This document shows positions 6,397-13,402 of a DNA stretch of 15,329 bases, in pieces. The notes below the pieces were generated by a model. That model did no database searches. It was given only the letters and a program-made list of their open reading frames with translations, and had not been told where the DNA came from. Made by a program: the position numbers and the translations under genes. Every line of letters starts with the position of its first letter. The stretch's first letter is position 1. The stretch is from Metaruminococcus_A sp900762715 (GTDB lineage Bacteria; Bacillota; Clostridia; Oscillospirales; Ruminococcaceae): positions 1 through 15,329 of the forward strand of contig DBFBLF010000013.1 in assembly GCA_048204295.1 (NCBI GenBank), given 5' to 3'.

Positions 6397-7228
6397 AAAA
6401 TCTCCTCGTACCACCGCCGTGGGTACGGCCGCTGCTTGAGGTATGGGTGGAGCTTCTGCCGGAAAATCCACCCGATGAGCGGGAACCGCCCGAAGGGGGA
6501 TTTGAGTTAATCCTCCGCCTGGTGACCGTCTGGTTGATGAAAACATCTTCGCTTCTGGTGAGATTCATCTCGCTCTTTTCACGGAAAGGATAGCTGTTCC
6601 GATCCGCTTTTTTCCGATAGCGGACAAAGACGACGACACAGCAGACCACACCGGCCGCAACGGCGATCAGTGCAAAAATGACAATCTCCTGAACGGAGAG
6701 GTTTTTTTCCCGGGTTATCTTGCCGGTTTCCGTATCATAGTTGTGCTGGTCACTGGGAATTCCGGTTTTCATATACTCCTCGGCGCCGTCCAGAAAAGCT
6801 TTTGCCGCCCCGGCGTAATCACCGCCGCTGACATAGCCGTAGGCTCGGTCTAAAAGGGCTTCAATCCGCTCATCGGTAAAATACCGCACGCCGTCCGCGT
6901 GGGTCGAGATACCGAGATTGCGGTTATCCATGTCGATCAGGAACAAAACGCCGCTGTCATTCCCGCCCGCGCCGTATCCATGAAAATCATAATAATCGTC
7001 GGCGTAGGCCTGGGTATCTTTCCCCTGCGCGTCATCTGTTGTGACAAAGACAAAATCCATGTTGGGATAAGCTTCACAAAGCGCGGCGATCTGCTCTTCC
7101 AGTCCATCCACCTCTTCGTTTGTAAGAAGCCCCGCTTCATCTATAATACGGGGCTCTGCCGCAGCCGCCGGGAGGACAAGAAAGATTATCAGCAGCAAGG
7201 AGAGGCCATAACCGATCAAACGTTTCAT
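6395..7228 (-). CDS. ydjH: TPM-domain membrane protein (YdjH-like)
   Basis: This 277-residue protein has an N-terminal signal peptide (1-23, hydrophobic core SLLLIIFLVLPAAAA), then a TPM_phosphatase/DUF477 domain (about 28-150) with RIIDEAGLLT, YADDYYDFHGYG and a GVLFLIDMDNRNLGIST strand. A single transmembrane helix (about 181-203) follows. The cytoplasmic tail ends in a low-complexity Gly/Ser/Arg-rich stretch (from about 244) finishing GGGTRRF. The TPM domain would face outward. Some TPM proteins show acid phosphatase activity, but in this family the role is unproven. The ATG overlaps the stop of the zinc-ribbon gene upstream in an ATGA arrangement, indicating tight coupling. Order and domains match ydjH of the B. 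subtilis pspA-ydjGHI operon, so the symbol is by analogy. Confidence 0.85.
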   Translation of the reverse strand: MKRLIGYGLSLLLIIFLVLPAAAAEPRIIDEAGLLTNEEVDGLEEQIAALCEAYPNMDFVFVTTDDAQGKDTQAYADDYYDFHGYGAGGNDSGVLFLIDMDNRNLGISTHADGVRYFTDERIEALLDRAYGYVSGGDYAGAAKAFLDGAEEYMKTGIPSDQHNYDTETGKITREKNLSVQEIVIFALIAVAAGVVCCVVVFVRYRKKADRNSYPFREKSEMNLTRSEDVFINQTVTRRRINSNPPSGGSRSSGGFSGRSSTHTSSSGRTHGGGTRRF

Positions 7229-8280
7229 AACAGGTACCCTCCCAACCCCAGCAGGAGAAAAAGTCCCGCTGCAACCGAACTGAACAGAACCGCAAGGCGC
7301 TTCCAGCTGACCGGCAGCCTGCCGCAGACCTTTCCGTTCTGTCCATTCATTACATAATAGTAGGTCTGCCCTTTTCTCTGATAGGTTAGGGTCCAGACCG
7401 GAAGAAGGAGATACTGTGCGTCCTCCCTTTCAGGCTTTATACTAGTGTTATGTAGCTGAACCGCCGTGTACCCGGCCATGGTTCCCCGCAGCAGGGCCTG
7501 TGTGTATTCATTTATGTCATACTGCGCTTCTTTAAAAACCGCGTCTTTATCAATATCCCTTTTTTCGGCCTGAAAACCGGAAAGGTAAGCCATGGTAAAA
7601 TCCTGCACCGCCCGGCTGTCAAAGGGCTGAATCCCCTCTGCCAGCTCCCGGTTCGCCTTGGAAAGCGCATTTTTAAGAAGATCCCTGTACCGGATTTTCC
7701 CCTCCCGCACCAAGCGGTAAAAGCTGGTCTGGGTATATTCGGTGTTGCCGGTACGCCAGACCCGCACCTTCTGGGCGGACGCCTCTACAGCTGCATCCAC
7801 AGTGCAGTCCAGGATCCAATAAGGGTAATAAACACCGGTCAGTTTTTCAAGCTGCGCTTCGCTGAAAAAGTCCCTTGGGACAAAGCGTTTCTTTTTCACC
7901 CAGGAAAGGAATTCTTGAACCGCCTCCTCCCGGCTGATCCGGAACGGAACGACCTTATCCGGGCGGAAAGCGCCGTCCAGCCGTCCGGAGAGGACAACCG
8001 GATTATGACAGTAAAAGCAGGTGGTAGCGGCCGTTGTGGAATCAGTTACAATTTCAGCACCACAGCTGGGGCAGACAAAGACCGCCGCCTCACCTTCCGC
8101 CGCTTCATGTTTTTCCTCTGCCTGCGGCTCTGCCGTCTCAGCGCTGCTTTCGTCCTGCTTTTTCAGGTCTTCTTCTGCAAAGAAGGAGCCGCAGTAATGG
8201 CAGGCAAACCTCTGTGCAGCCGGGTCAAAGACCAGTTCGCCGTCGCAGTTGGGGCATTTATAGGTCACAACTGAAGCCAT
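7225..8280 (-). CDS. ydjG: Double zinc-ribbon, C-terminally anchored protein (YdjG-like)
   Basis: This 351-residue protein starts with two zinc ribbons: C9, C12, C27, C30 and C70, C73, C88, C91, joined by an acidic linker. A middle domain (about 105-310) has YYPYWILDCTVDA and ends in YLLLPVWTLTYQRKGQTYYYVMNG, a strand-rich module repeated across this family. A single hydrophobic helix closes the protein (about 330-351), so the ribbons face the cytoplasm. GGGAGGTG lies about 9 nt before the ATG. It sits between the SPFH gene and the TPM gene as in the ydjGHI set, though in a different gene order. In B. subtilis, YdjG, YdjH and YdjI link PspA to the membrane. Its own biochemical role is unknown; the ribbons may bind protein rather than nucleic acid. 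Confidence 0.84.
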   Translation of the reverse strand: MASVVTYKCPNCDGELVFDPAAQRFACHYCGSFFAEEDLKKQDESSAETAEPQAEEKHEAAEGEAAVFVCPSCGAEIVTDSTTAATTCFYCHNPVVLSGRLDGAFRPDKVVPFRISREEAVQEFLSWVKKKRFVPRDFFSEAQLEKLTGVYYPYWILDCTVDAAVEASAQKVRVWRTGNTEYTQTSFYRLVREGKIRYRDLLKNALSKANRELAEGIQPFDSRAVQDFTMAYLSGFQAEKRDIDKDAVFKEAQYDINEYTQALLRGTMAGYTAVQLHNTSIKPEREDAQYLLLPVWTLTYQRKGQTYYYVMNGQNGKVCGRLPVSWKRLAVLFSSVAAGLFLLLGLGGYLL

Positions 8281-8326
8281 GCCGTCTCACACCTCCCGTT
8301 GGTCTTCGTTTCAGGCCCCGCTTTTT

Positions 8327-9634
8327 TCATTTACGATCCTCCGGGCCGATCGGATCGCCGCACTCGGGGCAGAACTTGGGAACCGGCAGGGACATATCCG
8401 GCTCATAGCCGCATTTATTACATTTAATTTGGGTGGAATCCGGTTTTGCTTTGCCGCATTCCGGACAGAATTTGCCGCTGTTTTTACTCCCACAGCTGCA
8501 AACCCAGCTGTTATCCTCCGGTTTCGGCTTGCCGCACTCGCTGCAAAACTTCCCCGTATTTACAGCGCCGCATCCGCACTTCCAGCCCTCGGCGGCAGGA
8601 ACCGGCGGCACAGCCTGCGCCGCCGCCCGGTTCGCCGCCATCTGCTGCTGGTTGGACTGGGACGCCGCGCCCATAAATCCGCCGCCGGCCTGCATTCCAA
8701 CGCCCATCCCCATGAACCCGGCCATACTGCCGTTTGCGTTAGAACCCGCCGCCTCCATGCCGCGCGCTACCGCGCCCTGGACGTATCCTTCCCGGACGTT
8801 CGGATCGCCCAACATCGCGCCCTGGTTTCGCATGTTAATTAACTTCTGCGACTCCTCGTCATATGAAATACTTGCAATGCCGACCGACTGAACCTCCATC
8901 CCGCGGAGCTGGTTCCAGCTCTCGTCCAGGATGGTACTCATATACTGGCTGAGCTCCCTGCCTTTAGAGGGGACGAAGGAGATCCGGACGCCGTCGGCAG
9001 ACATCTGGTTGATCGCCGCCTGAAGGGCTTCCAGAAACTCTGAAAAATACTGCTCGTTAATGTCGTTGATATCGACAATATCCCGGTCACGGGGAATCGC
9101 CTCGCTGTAAAACTTAATCGGATCCTTGATTTTAATCGAATAGGTTCCATGGGTGCGCAGGAACAGCTCAGCATTATAGAAATTGTCAAAGTAATTGATT
9201 GGGTTCCGGGTACCGAATTTGATCCCCTTGATCTCCTGCAAATTGATATAATAAACCTTCTGGAGAGTCGGGGTTACGCCGCCGTACTTAATACGGCTGA
9301 AGGATTCCTTGAGAGTGTCGCCAAACTGGCCGTTGAAAAGGGAAGGCAGGGAGGAGTTATTTACGGTGTAGTATCCTTCCTCCGCCGTGTAGTCTACGAT
9401 TTTCCCGCCGTCTACCAGCATCATGAACTGGTTCGGGTAAACATGGATGACCGAACCGTTTGAAACGGTGTTGTCCGTCCCCTTGGTGTTGCTGTTACGG
9501 CCGTCCCCCCGGCGCACCTTGACGCCGCTTGTAAACACGGTCGTACCGCTCATCCGGTCGGGCTCTAAAACCTCCAGCCACTGGTCAGCCAGCCCGCCTC
9601 CGACAGCGCCGGCTAACGCTTTGATAATTCCCAT
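8327..9634 (-). CDS. ydjI: SPFH-domain protein with three C-terminal zinc ribbons (YdjI-like)
   Basis: This 435-residue protein lacks a signal peptide or transmembrane helix. Its first 300 residues match the YdjI-type SPFH domain, opening MGIIKALAGAVGGGLADQW and including DIVDINDINEQYFSEFLEAL (185-204). A Gly/Ala/Met/Gln-rich linker (about 298-347) follows, then three zinc ribbons: C353, C355, C364, C367; C379, C381, C390, C393; C405, C408, C422, C425. The first two are a near-duplicate of each other. AGGAGG lies 8 nt before the ATG. In B. subtilis the SPFH protein YdjI is needed to localise PspA at the membrane. Here no PspA is encoded, so the scaffold probably recruits another client, perhaps through the ribbons. 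It is separate from the flotillin further along. Confidence 0.9.
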   Translation of the reverse strand: MGIIKALAGAVGGGLADQWLEVLEPDRMSGTTVFTSGVKVRRGDGRNSNTKGTDNTVSNGSVIHVYPNQFMMLVDGGKIVDYTAEEGYYTVNNSSLPSLFNGQFGDTLKESFSRIKYGGVTPTLQKVYYINLQEIKGIKFGTRNPINYFDNFYNAELFLRTHGTYSIKIKDPIKFYSEAIPRDRDIVDINDINEQYFSEFLEALQAAINQMSADGVRISFVPSKGRELSQYMSTILDESWNQLRGMEVQSVGIASISYDEESQKLINMRNQGAMLGDPNVREGYVQGAVARGMEAAGSNANGSMAGFMGMGVGMQAGGGFMGAASQSNQQQMAANRAAAQAVPPVPAAEGWKCGCGAVNTGKFCSECGKPKPEDNSWVCSCGSKNSGKFCPECGKAKPDSTQIKCNKCGYEPDMSLPVPKFCPECGDPIGPEDRK

Positions 9635-9674
9635 CTGATGTTCCTCCTGTCTCTTAATTTACTGTTTATTTCAA

Positions 9675-9700
9675 GGGCGTTCCGCAAAACGGGAACGCCC
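9675..9700 (-). other. Intercistronic stem-loop between zinc-ribbon and SPFH genes
   Basis: GGGCGTTCC (9675-9683) pairs perfectly with GGAACGCCC (9692-9700) around an 8-nt loop, in the 68-bp gap between the two genes. No T-run follows on the minus strand, so it is not a standard terminator. It may stabilise the upstream message or set the expression ratio between the two genes. Confidence 0.55.
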
Positions 9701-9702
9701 AT

Positions 9703-10458
9703 CTAGCGCACCTCGTAATAGCGGTTAATGGTCCACGCATATTCGTTGACCTCTTCCACAGCGCCTCCACAGTATTCACAGACCTTTACACCCAGCCCCG
9801 TAACCGGCGCGCCGCAGCTGGGGCAGGTCAGCCCCGCTGCCTTGCCGCCTGAAACCGCGCCGTATTTTGCGGCGTCCTGAATATAGACAAGCTCCGTGTT
9901 ATATTTTGTCTGAACCGTTTGTTCCCTGTCGCCAGAGACCAAGACGCCGTCTTTTTCCGTAAAATAACGGTGCCCCACGGCGCTCTGCAACGTTACAGTA
10001 CAGCACCCGCCGCCCTTTCGGTAGCCCGAAATTTCGGTTTGATGGATCTGGACGTCCAGATATTGCCGCCGGAGGCCGTTTCGCCGGTCTTCCTGAATCC
10101 CGAGCGAGACCTGCTTTTTCAGCTCCGCAGAGGCGTTTGTCAAAAGATCCGGATTCTGCTCAGACACTGCCGCAAAGGCCGACTTCAGCATGTTTTCAGC
10201 CTTTTGTTTAAACTCTCCATAGTGGAACGCAGGAAAATCCTCCGCAATTTGCGGCAGGTAAATTTTAGTCATGCCGGAAACCGATTTAGGCGTTTCTGAA
10301 AGCCTCTCACGCTGGAGTTCGAACCCTTTCAAAAGGGAGTCCGTCCCAAACGCGGAACGGGAAAACCGCCGCAGCTTCCGCACTCCCGCATAAACCAAAA
10401 TGGCTCCTACCGTTACAACGACCACCGCCGCAACTGCCAAATAAACAAACCACTCCAT
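9703..10458 (-). CDS. Membrane-anchored zinc-ribbon protein, possible TIM44-like domain
   Basis: This 251-residue protein begins with a transmembrane helix (about 4-25) followed by a basic stretch (RKLRRFSR). A middle domain (about 65-205) contains DFPAFHYGEFKQKAENML and a long strand-rich segment, and resembles TIM44-like/Tim44-domain proteins, though I am not certain. The C-terminal part has one zinc ribbon (C212, C215, C227, C230) and ends with AWTINRYYEVR. The open frame extends to 10539, but GGGAG (10467-10471) points to the ATG at 10458 and the longer version would cover the promoter. It is the first gene of the operon with the SPFH, YdjG-like and TPM genes. I know no equivalent in the B. 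subtilis ydjGHI operon, where PspA occupies the first position. It is a candidate membrane partner for the SPFH protein. Confidence 0.78.
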   Translation of the reverse strand: MEWFVYLAVAAVVVVTVGAILVYAGVRKLRRFSRSAFGTDSLLKGFELQRERLSETPKSVSGMTKIYLPQIAEDFPAFHYGEFKQKAENMLKSAFAAVSEQNPDLLTNASAELKKQVSLGIQEDRRNGLRRQYLDVQIHQTEISGYRKGGGCCTVTLQSAVGHRYFTEKDGVLVSGDREQTVQTKYNTELVYIQDAAKYGAVSGGKAAGLTCPSCGAPVTGLGVKVCEYCGGAVEEVNEYAWTINRYYEVR

Positions 10459-10495
10459 TTTTCGCGCTCCCAAACCTGTATATAGAACTAGTGTC

Positions 10496-10525
10496 ATTAT
10501 ATAATGAAACAGTCTAACCGTCCAA
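10496..10525 (-). promoter_or_regulatory. Sigma-A promoter of the YdjGHI-like operon
   Basis: TTGGAC (10520-10525) and TATAAT (10496-10501) are spaced by 18 bp on the minus strand, with a leader of about 30 nt to the ATG at 10458. It lies between the end of rarA and the first operon gene. No extracytoplasmic-function sigma factor (sigma-W-like) motif was seen, unlike the B. subtilis counterpart. Confidence 0.75.
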
Positions 10526-10575
10526 TGTAATCCCGCCAATTCCTATGCAGAAATTCAGGCAAAAATCACCATCCT

Positions 10576-11901
10576 TTACTTCCCGCGGTTTTGCCTTTTC
10601 CATTCTTTGATCCGCTCCAAACGCTCTTTCACCCGCGCCTCAGTCCCTTGGGTTGTCGGCCGGTAGTATTCCCTTCCCTCGAGCGAATCAGGCAGGCACT
10701 GCAGGGTGGTAATTTTCTCCTCTGTGTCGTGAGCATACTGGTACCCCTCCCCATAGTGGAGTTCTTCCATCAAACGGGTGGGGGCGTTGCGGAGCTGGAG
10801 CGGCACCGGTTCGGCAAGCTGTTCAAGGGCGTCTTTCTTCACCCGTTCATAAGCCGTGTAAAGCGCGTTGGATTTTGGGGCGAGTGAGAAGTAAACCACA
10901 GCGTGGGCGAGGTTTACGTTGCATTCCGGCATCCCGATATCGTGGCAAGCCTGGTAGACCGAGGTTGCCAGCGTGACCGCCCGGCTGTCCGCCATCCCAA
11001 TATCCTCACTGGCAAACCGGATCAGCCGCCGGGCAACGTATAAAGGATCCTCTCCAGCCTCCAACATCCGGGCAAGCCAGTAAAGGGCCGCATCCGGGTC
11101 GGAGTTGCGCATCGACTTGTGCAGAGCGGAAATCAGGTTGTAATGCTCCTCTCCATTCTTGTCGTAAAGCAGGGATTTTTTGCTGACACACTGCTCAACG
11201 ATTTCCCGTGTCACCGTGGTTTTTACCCCGTCGCTCTTCCCGTTGAGCACCACCATTTCAAGGGTGTTGAGCGCCACACGGGCGTCGCCGTTCGCAAAGT
11301 TCGCAATCATTTCCAGAACGCCGTCCCCAATTTCAATCTCCTGCCCGCCGAAACCTCTGGAGTCGCTGAGCGCCCGGTGCAAGAGGCTTTTGAGGTCATC
11401 AACCGACAGCGCCTGCAATACAAACACCTTACAGCGGGATAAAAGCGCCGAGTTGATTTCAAAGGACGGATTTTCCGTTGTCGCACCGATTAAAATGATG
11501 CTCCCCTTTTCCACATAAGGGAGAAACGCGTCCTGCTGGGCTTTGTTGAAACGGTGAATTTCATCCACAAAAAGGATTGTCCGCTCCCCCAGCATCCGGG
11601 AGGTCTCCGCCTGCGCCATCACTTCCTTAATTTCTTTAATGCCGCTGGTAACAGCGCTGAAGTCAATAAATTCCGACTTTGTCTTCCCCGCAATGATCCG
11701 CGCAAGGGTAGTTTTTCCAACACCCGGCGGCCCCCAGAAAATCATGGACGGAACCTGGTCAGAATCAATCATCCGGCGCAGAACGCTCCCCTCCCCCAGG
11801 AGCTGCCGCTGGCCCACAAATTCATCGAGCGCCGCCGGGCGAAGCCGGCTTGCAAGGGGGTTATTATATTCACGCTGTTCAAAAAAGGATTGCTGACGCA
11901 T
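10576..11901 (-). CDS. rarA: Replication-associated recombination protein A (RarA/MgsA AAA+ ATPase)
   Basis: This 441-residue protein is a clear RarA/MgsA (human WRNIP1) homologue, an AAA+ ATPase related to clamp loaders that acts at stalled replication forks. The N-terminus NPLASRLRPAALDEFVGQ is typical. Walker A is GPPGVGKT (57-64), Walker B is ILFVDEIHRF (109-118), sensor 1 is LIGATTENPS (137-146), and a probable arginine finger is R156 in LLSRC. The C-terminal half is the helical tetramerisation region with RFASEDIGMAD and the ending YYRPTTQGTE, a family hallmark. The ATG is preceded by AAAGGCGGTG five bases upstream, an imperfect ribosome site. The gene starts only about 25 bp past the terminator of the aldo/keto reductase gene and no good promoter of its own was found, so it may depend on read-through. 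Confidence 0.96.
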   Translation of the reverse strand: MRQQSFFEQREYNNPLASRLRPAALDEFVGQRQLLGEGSVLRRMIDSDQVPSMIFWGPPGVGKTTLARIIAGKTKSEFIDFSAVTSGIKEIKEVMAQAETSRMLGERTILFVDEIHRFNKAQQDAFLPYVEKGSIILIGATTENPSFEINSALLSRCKVFVLQALSVDDLKSLLHRALSDSRGFGGQEIEIGDGVLEMIANFANGDARVALNTLEMVVLNGKSDGVKTTVTREIVEQCVSKKSLLYDKNGEEHYNLISALHKSMRNSDPDAALYWLARMLEAGEDPLYVARRLIRFASEDIGMADSRAVTLATSVYQACHDIGMPECNVNLAHAVVYFSLAPKSNALYTAYERVKKDALEQLAEPVPLQLRNAPTRLMEELHYGEGYQYAHDTEEKITTLQCLPDSLEGREYYRPTTQGTEARVKERLERIKEWKRQNRGK

Positions 11902-11926
11902 AGCCGCACCGCCTTTCTTAAATCAT

Positions 11927-11960
11927 AAAAAGGGGCCGGCCGCAAACGCAGCCGGCCCCT
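11927..11960 (-). terminator. Terminator between aldo/keto reductase gene and rarA
   Basis: AGGGGCCGGC (11931-11940) pairs perfectly with GCCGGCCCCT (11951-11960) around a 10-nt loop. On the minus strand the stem is followed by five T. It lies 17 bp past the reductase stop codon. Confidence 0.88.
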
Positions 11961-11977
11961 CTTTCAGGTAATATCTT

Positions 11978-13129
11978 TTACTCTACCCAACCCTCAAGCG
12001 CCTTGTGGGCAATTTTCAGCTGGTTGATAATGTCAATATGCTGTGGGCATTTAGTTTCACACGCGCCGCAGGCTACACAATTTGTTGCGTCGGCACCTCT
12101 GCGGGTGACAAACATATATCTCCGCTTCGGATGATCGAACGCGCCGAACATTTTACCGTCGTTATACGGAGCAAAGATCCGCGGAATATCAACGCCCTTC
12201 GGGCACGGAATGCAGTATTCGCATCCGGTACAGGGGATGGTAACGATGGATTCGTAAGCTTTTTTAACTTCGCGCAGAACTTCTTTCTCTTTCTCGCTCA
12301 TGCAACCCGGAACCATGTCCGGCTTCGAGAAAATCTCAATGTTATTCTTCAACTGCTCCAACGTCGTCATACCGCTGAGAATACAGCTGATCTGCGGATA
12401 ATTGACAAGGTGCCGGAACGCCCACTCCACTGCAGAACGATCGTATCCGGAATCTTCATAAATCTTCTTAACCGGATCCGGCGTACTCGCCAGTCCGCCG
12501 CCGCGAAGCGGTTCCATGATGACCAGCGCCGTGCCTTTTTCCCCGGCCAACTGAATTCCCTTCTCGGTGACTTCCTTATCAACGTCCAGGAAATTCTGCT
12601 GAACCTGACACATTCCCCAATCATAATAATTCATGATATCTTCAAAGGTTTCATAATCGCCGTGGTAAGAAAAAGCGATTGCCTTAATCATTCCTTCTGA
12701 ACGAAACTTTTCGTATTCCTCAATAATATTTCGGCGCTTAATCTCGTCCCAAGTTTCAGGACCGATTCCGTGGATCAGATAAACGTCTATGTAATCAGTC
12801 CGCAGTTTTCTCAACGTATTTTCAAGGTTTTTCCGAATATCAGCCTGTGTTGTCATTGCAGCAAGAGGTTGTTTAGTCGCGATCTTAACCCGCTCACGTC
12901 GACCTTCCAGCGCTTCGCCGACAACCGATTCGCTGGTCTGGTTGTGATAGCCATAAGCGGTGTCAAAATAGTTGATTCCATGGTCGGCAGCATATCGTAT
13001 AAGCTCAAACGCTTTTTCAAGATCGACTTTCATACCGCCGTTTCCGTCCGACGTACGGGGAAGCCGCATACACCCCAGGCCGAGCAAGGATACCTCATAG
13101 CCGAGTTTGCCGTAAGGACGATAGTTCAT
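11978..13129 (-). CDS. Aldo/keto reductase with C-terminal 2x[4Fe-4S] domain
   Basis: This 383-residue protein is an aldo/keto reductase barrel fused to a ferredoxin-like tail. The catalytic tetrad can be placed at D56, Y61, K86 and H120 (in FDTAYGY, KIATK and LIHG), so it should bind a nicotinamide cofactor and reduce a carbonyl. The tail has two cysteine sets: C300, C303, C306, C309-P, and C351, C354, C357 and C361-P, the usual arrangement for two [4Fe-4S] clusters. Such fusions are common in anaerobic Clostridia; physiological substrates are mostly unknown. An in-frame GTG at 13138 adds three residues, but AAGGGTGG fits the ATG at 13129 better. A terminator follows. The leader is long and hairpin-rich and diverges from the LysM-GH18 gene. 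Confidence 0.9.
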   Translation of the reverse strand: MNYRPYGKLGYEVSLLGLGCMRLPRTSDGNGGMKVDLEKAFELIRYAADHGINYFDTAYGYHNQTSESVVGEALEGRRERVKIATKQPLAAMTTQADIRKNLENTLRKLRTDYIDVYLIHGIGPETWDEIKRRNIIEEYEKFRSEGMIKAIAFSYHGDYETFEDIMNYYDWGMCQVQQNFLDVDKEVTEKGIQLAGEKGTALVIMEPLRGGGLASTPDPVKKIYEDSGYDRSAVEWAFRHLVNYPQISCILSGMTTLEQLKNNIEIFSKPDMVPGCMSEKEKEVLREVKKAYESIVTIPCTGCEYCIPCPKGVDIPRIFAPYNDGKMFGAFDHPKRRYMFVTRRGADATNCVACGACETKCPQHIDIINQLKIAHKALEGWVE

Positions 13130-13153
13130 AGATTCCACCCTTTCTACAGTATT

Positions 13154-13187
13154 TTGGTGTGCTTTTTCCTGTATCTTGTTACACCAA
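13154..13187 (-). other. Stem-loop in the aldo/keto reductase leader
   Basis: TTGGTGT (13154-13160) pairs with ACACCAA (13181-13187) around 20 nt, just upstream of the ribosome site. Further upstream are GTGCC/GGCAC (13238-13253) and the palindrome GCCCGGGC (about 13208-13215). Together they make the leader of about 140 nt rich in hairpins. No riboswitch class is recognised. Confidence 0.4.
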
Positions 13188-13257
13188 CGAAAAGCGCAGG
13201 CTTTTTTGCCCGGGCAGCAAAAATACAGACGAGTTTTGTGCCCGTTAAGGCACGTTT

Positions 13258-13287
13258 CAATATTTTTTTACAAAATTATCATACCAT
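13258..13287 (+). promoter_or_regulatory. Sigma-E-like sporulation promoter of the LysM-GH18 gene
   Basis: CAATATT (13258-13264), a 15-bp spacer and CATACCAT (13280-13287) resemble the mother-cell sigma-E consensus (ATATT ... CATACAnT). In B. subtilis the homologous yaaH gene is under sigma-E, which makes the match more credible. The predicted leader to the start at 13403 is about 110 nt. Confidence 0.5.
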
Positions 13288-13306
13288 ACGCTCCTTAAAA
13301 AAACAA
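13278..13306 (-). promoter_or_regulatory. Possible promoter of the aldo/keto reductase gene
   Basis: On the minus strand TTGTTT (13301-13306), a 17-bp spacer and TATGAT (13278-13283) form a weak sigma-A-like promoter overlapping the divergent sigma-E-like one. The -35 matches at only three positions, so this is tentative. Confidence 0.35.
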
Positions 13307-13402
13307 TGGACAAAATGCAGATCCCGGCAGCGAGCCCGAACCAAACAATCCGTTTCCGCATAGAATGGAATTGACCACATTTTTGCAAAGGCGGTGCGGC
13401 AT

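Noticed and set aside
6400..6430. GGTGGTAC on the minus strand, resembling a T-box motif
   Set aside because: It is the codons for the Gly-rich C-terminus of the TPM protein; no T-box stem, no antiterminator and no downstream aminoacyl-tRNA gene.
7225..8280. Transcription factor TFIIB-like or PriA-like helicase annotation for the double zinc-ribbon protein
   Set aside because: Only the zinc ribbon is shared; there are no helicase motifs, and the C-terminal membrane anchor and YdjG context fit better.
8279..8842. Long plus-strand frames opposite the SPFH gene
   Set aside because: Shadow frames caused by GC-rich codons; no recognisable protein family.
10459..10539. Upstream extension of the membrane zinc-ribbon frame by 27 codons
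   Set aside because: It covers the promoter boxes at 10496-10525, and the internal ATG has a ribosome site and the expected transmembrane N-terminus.
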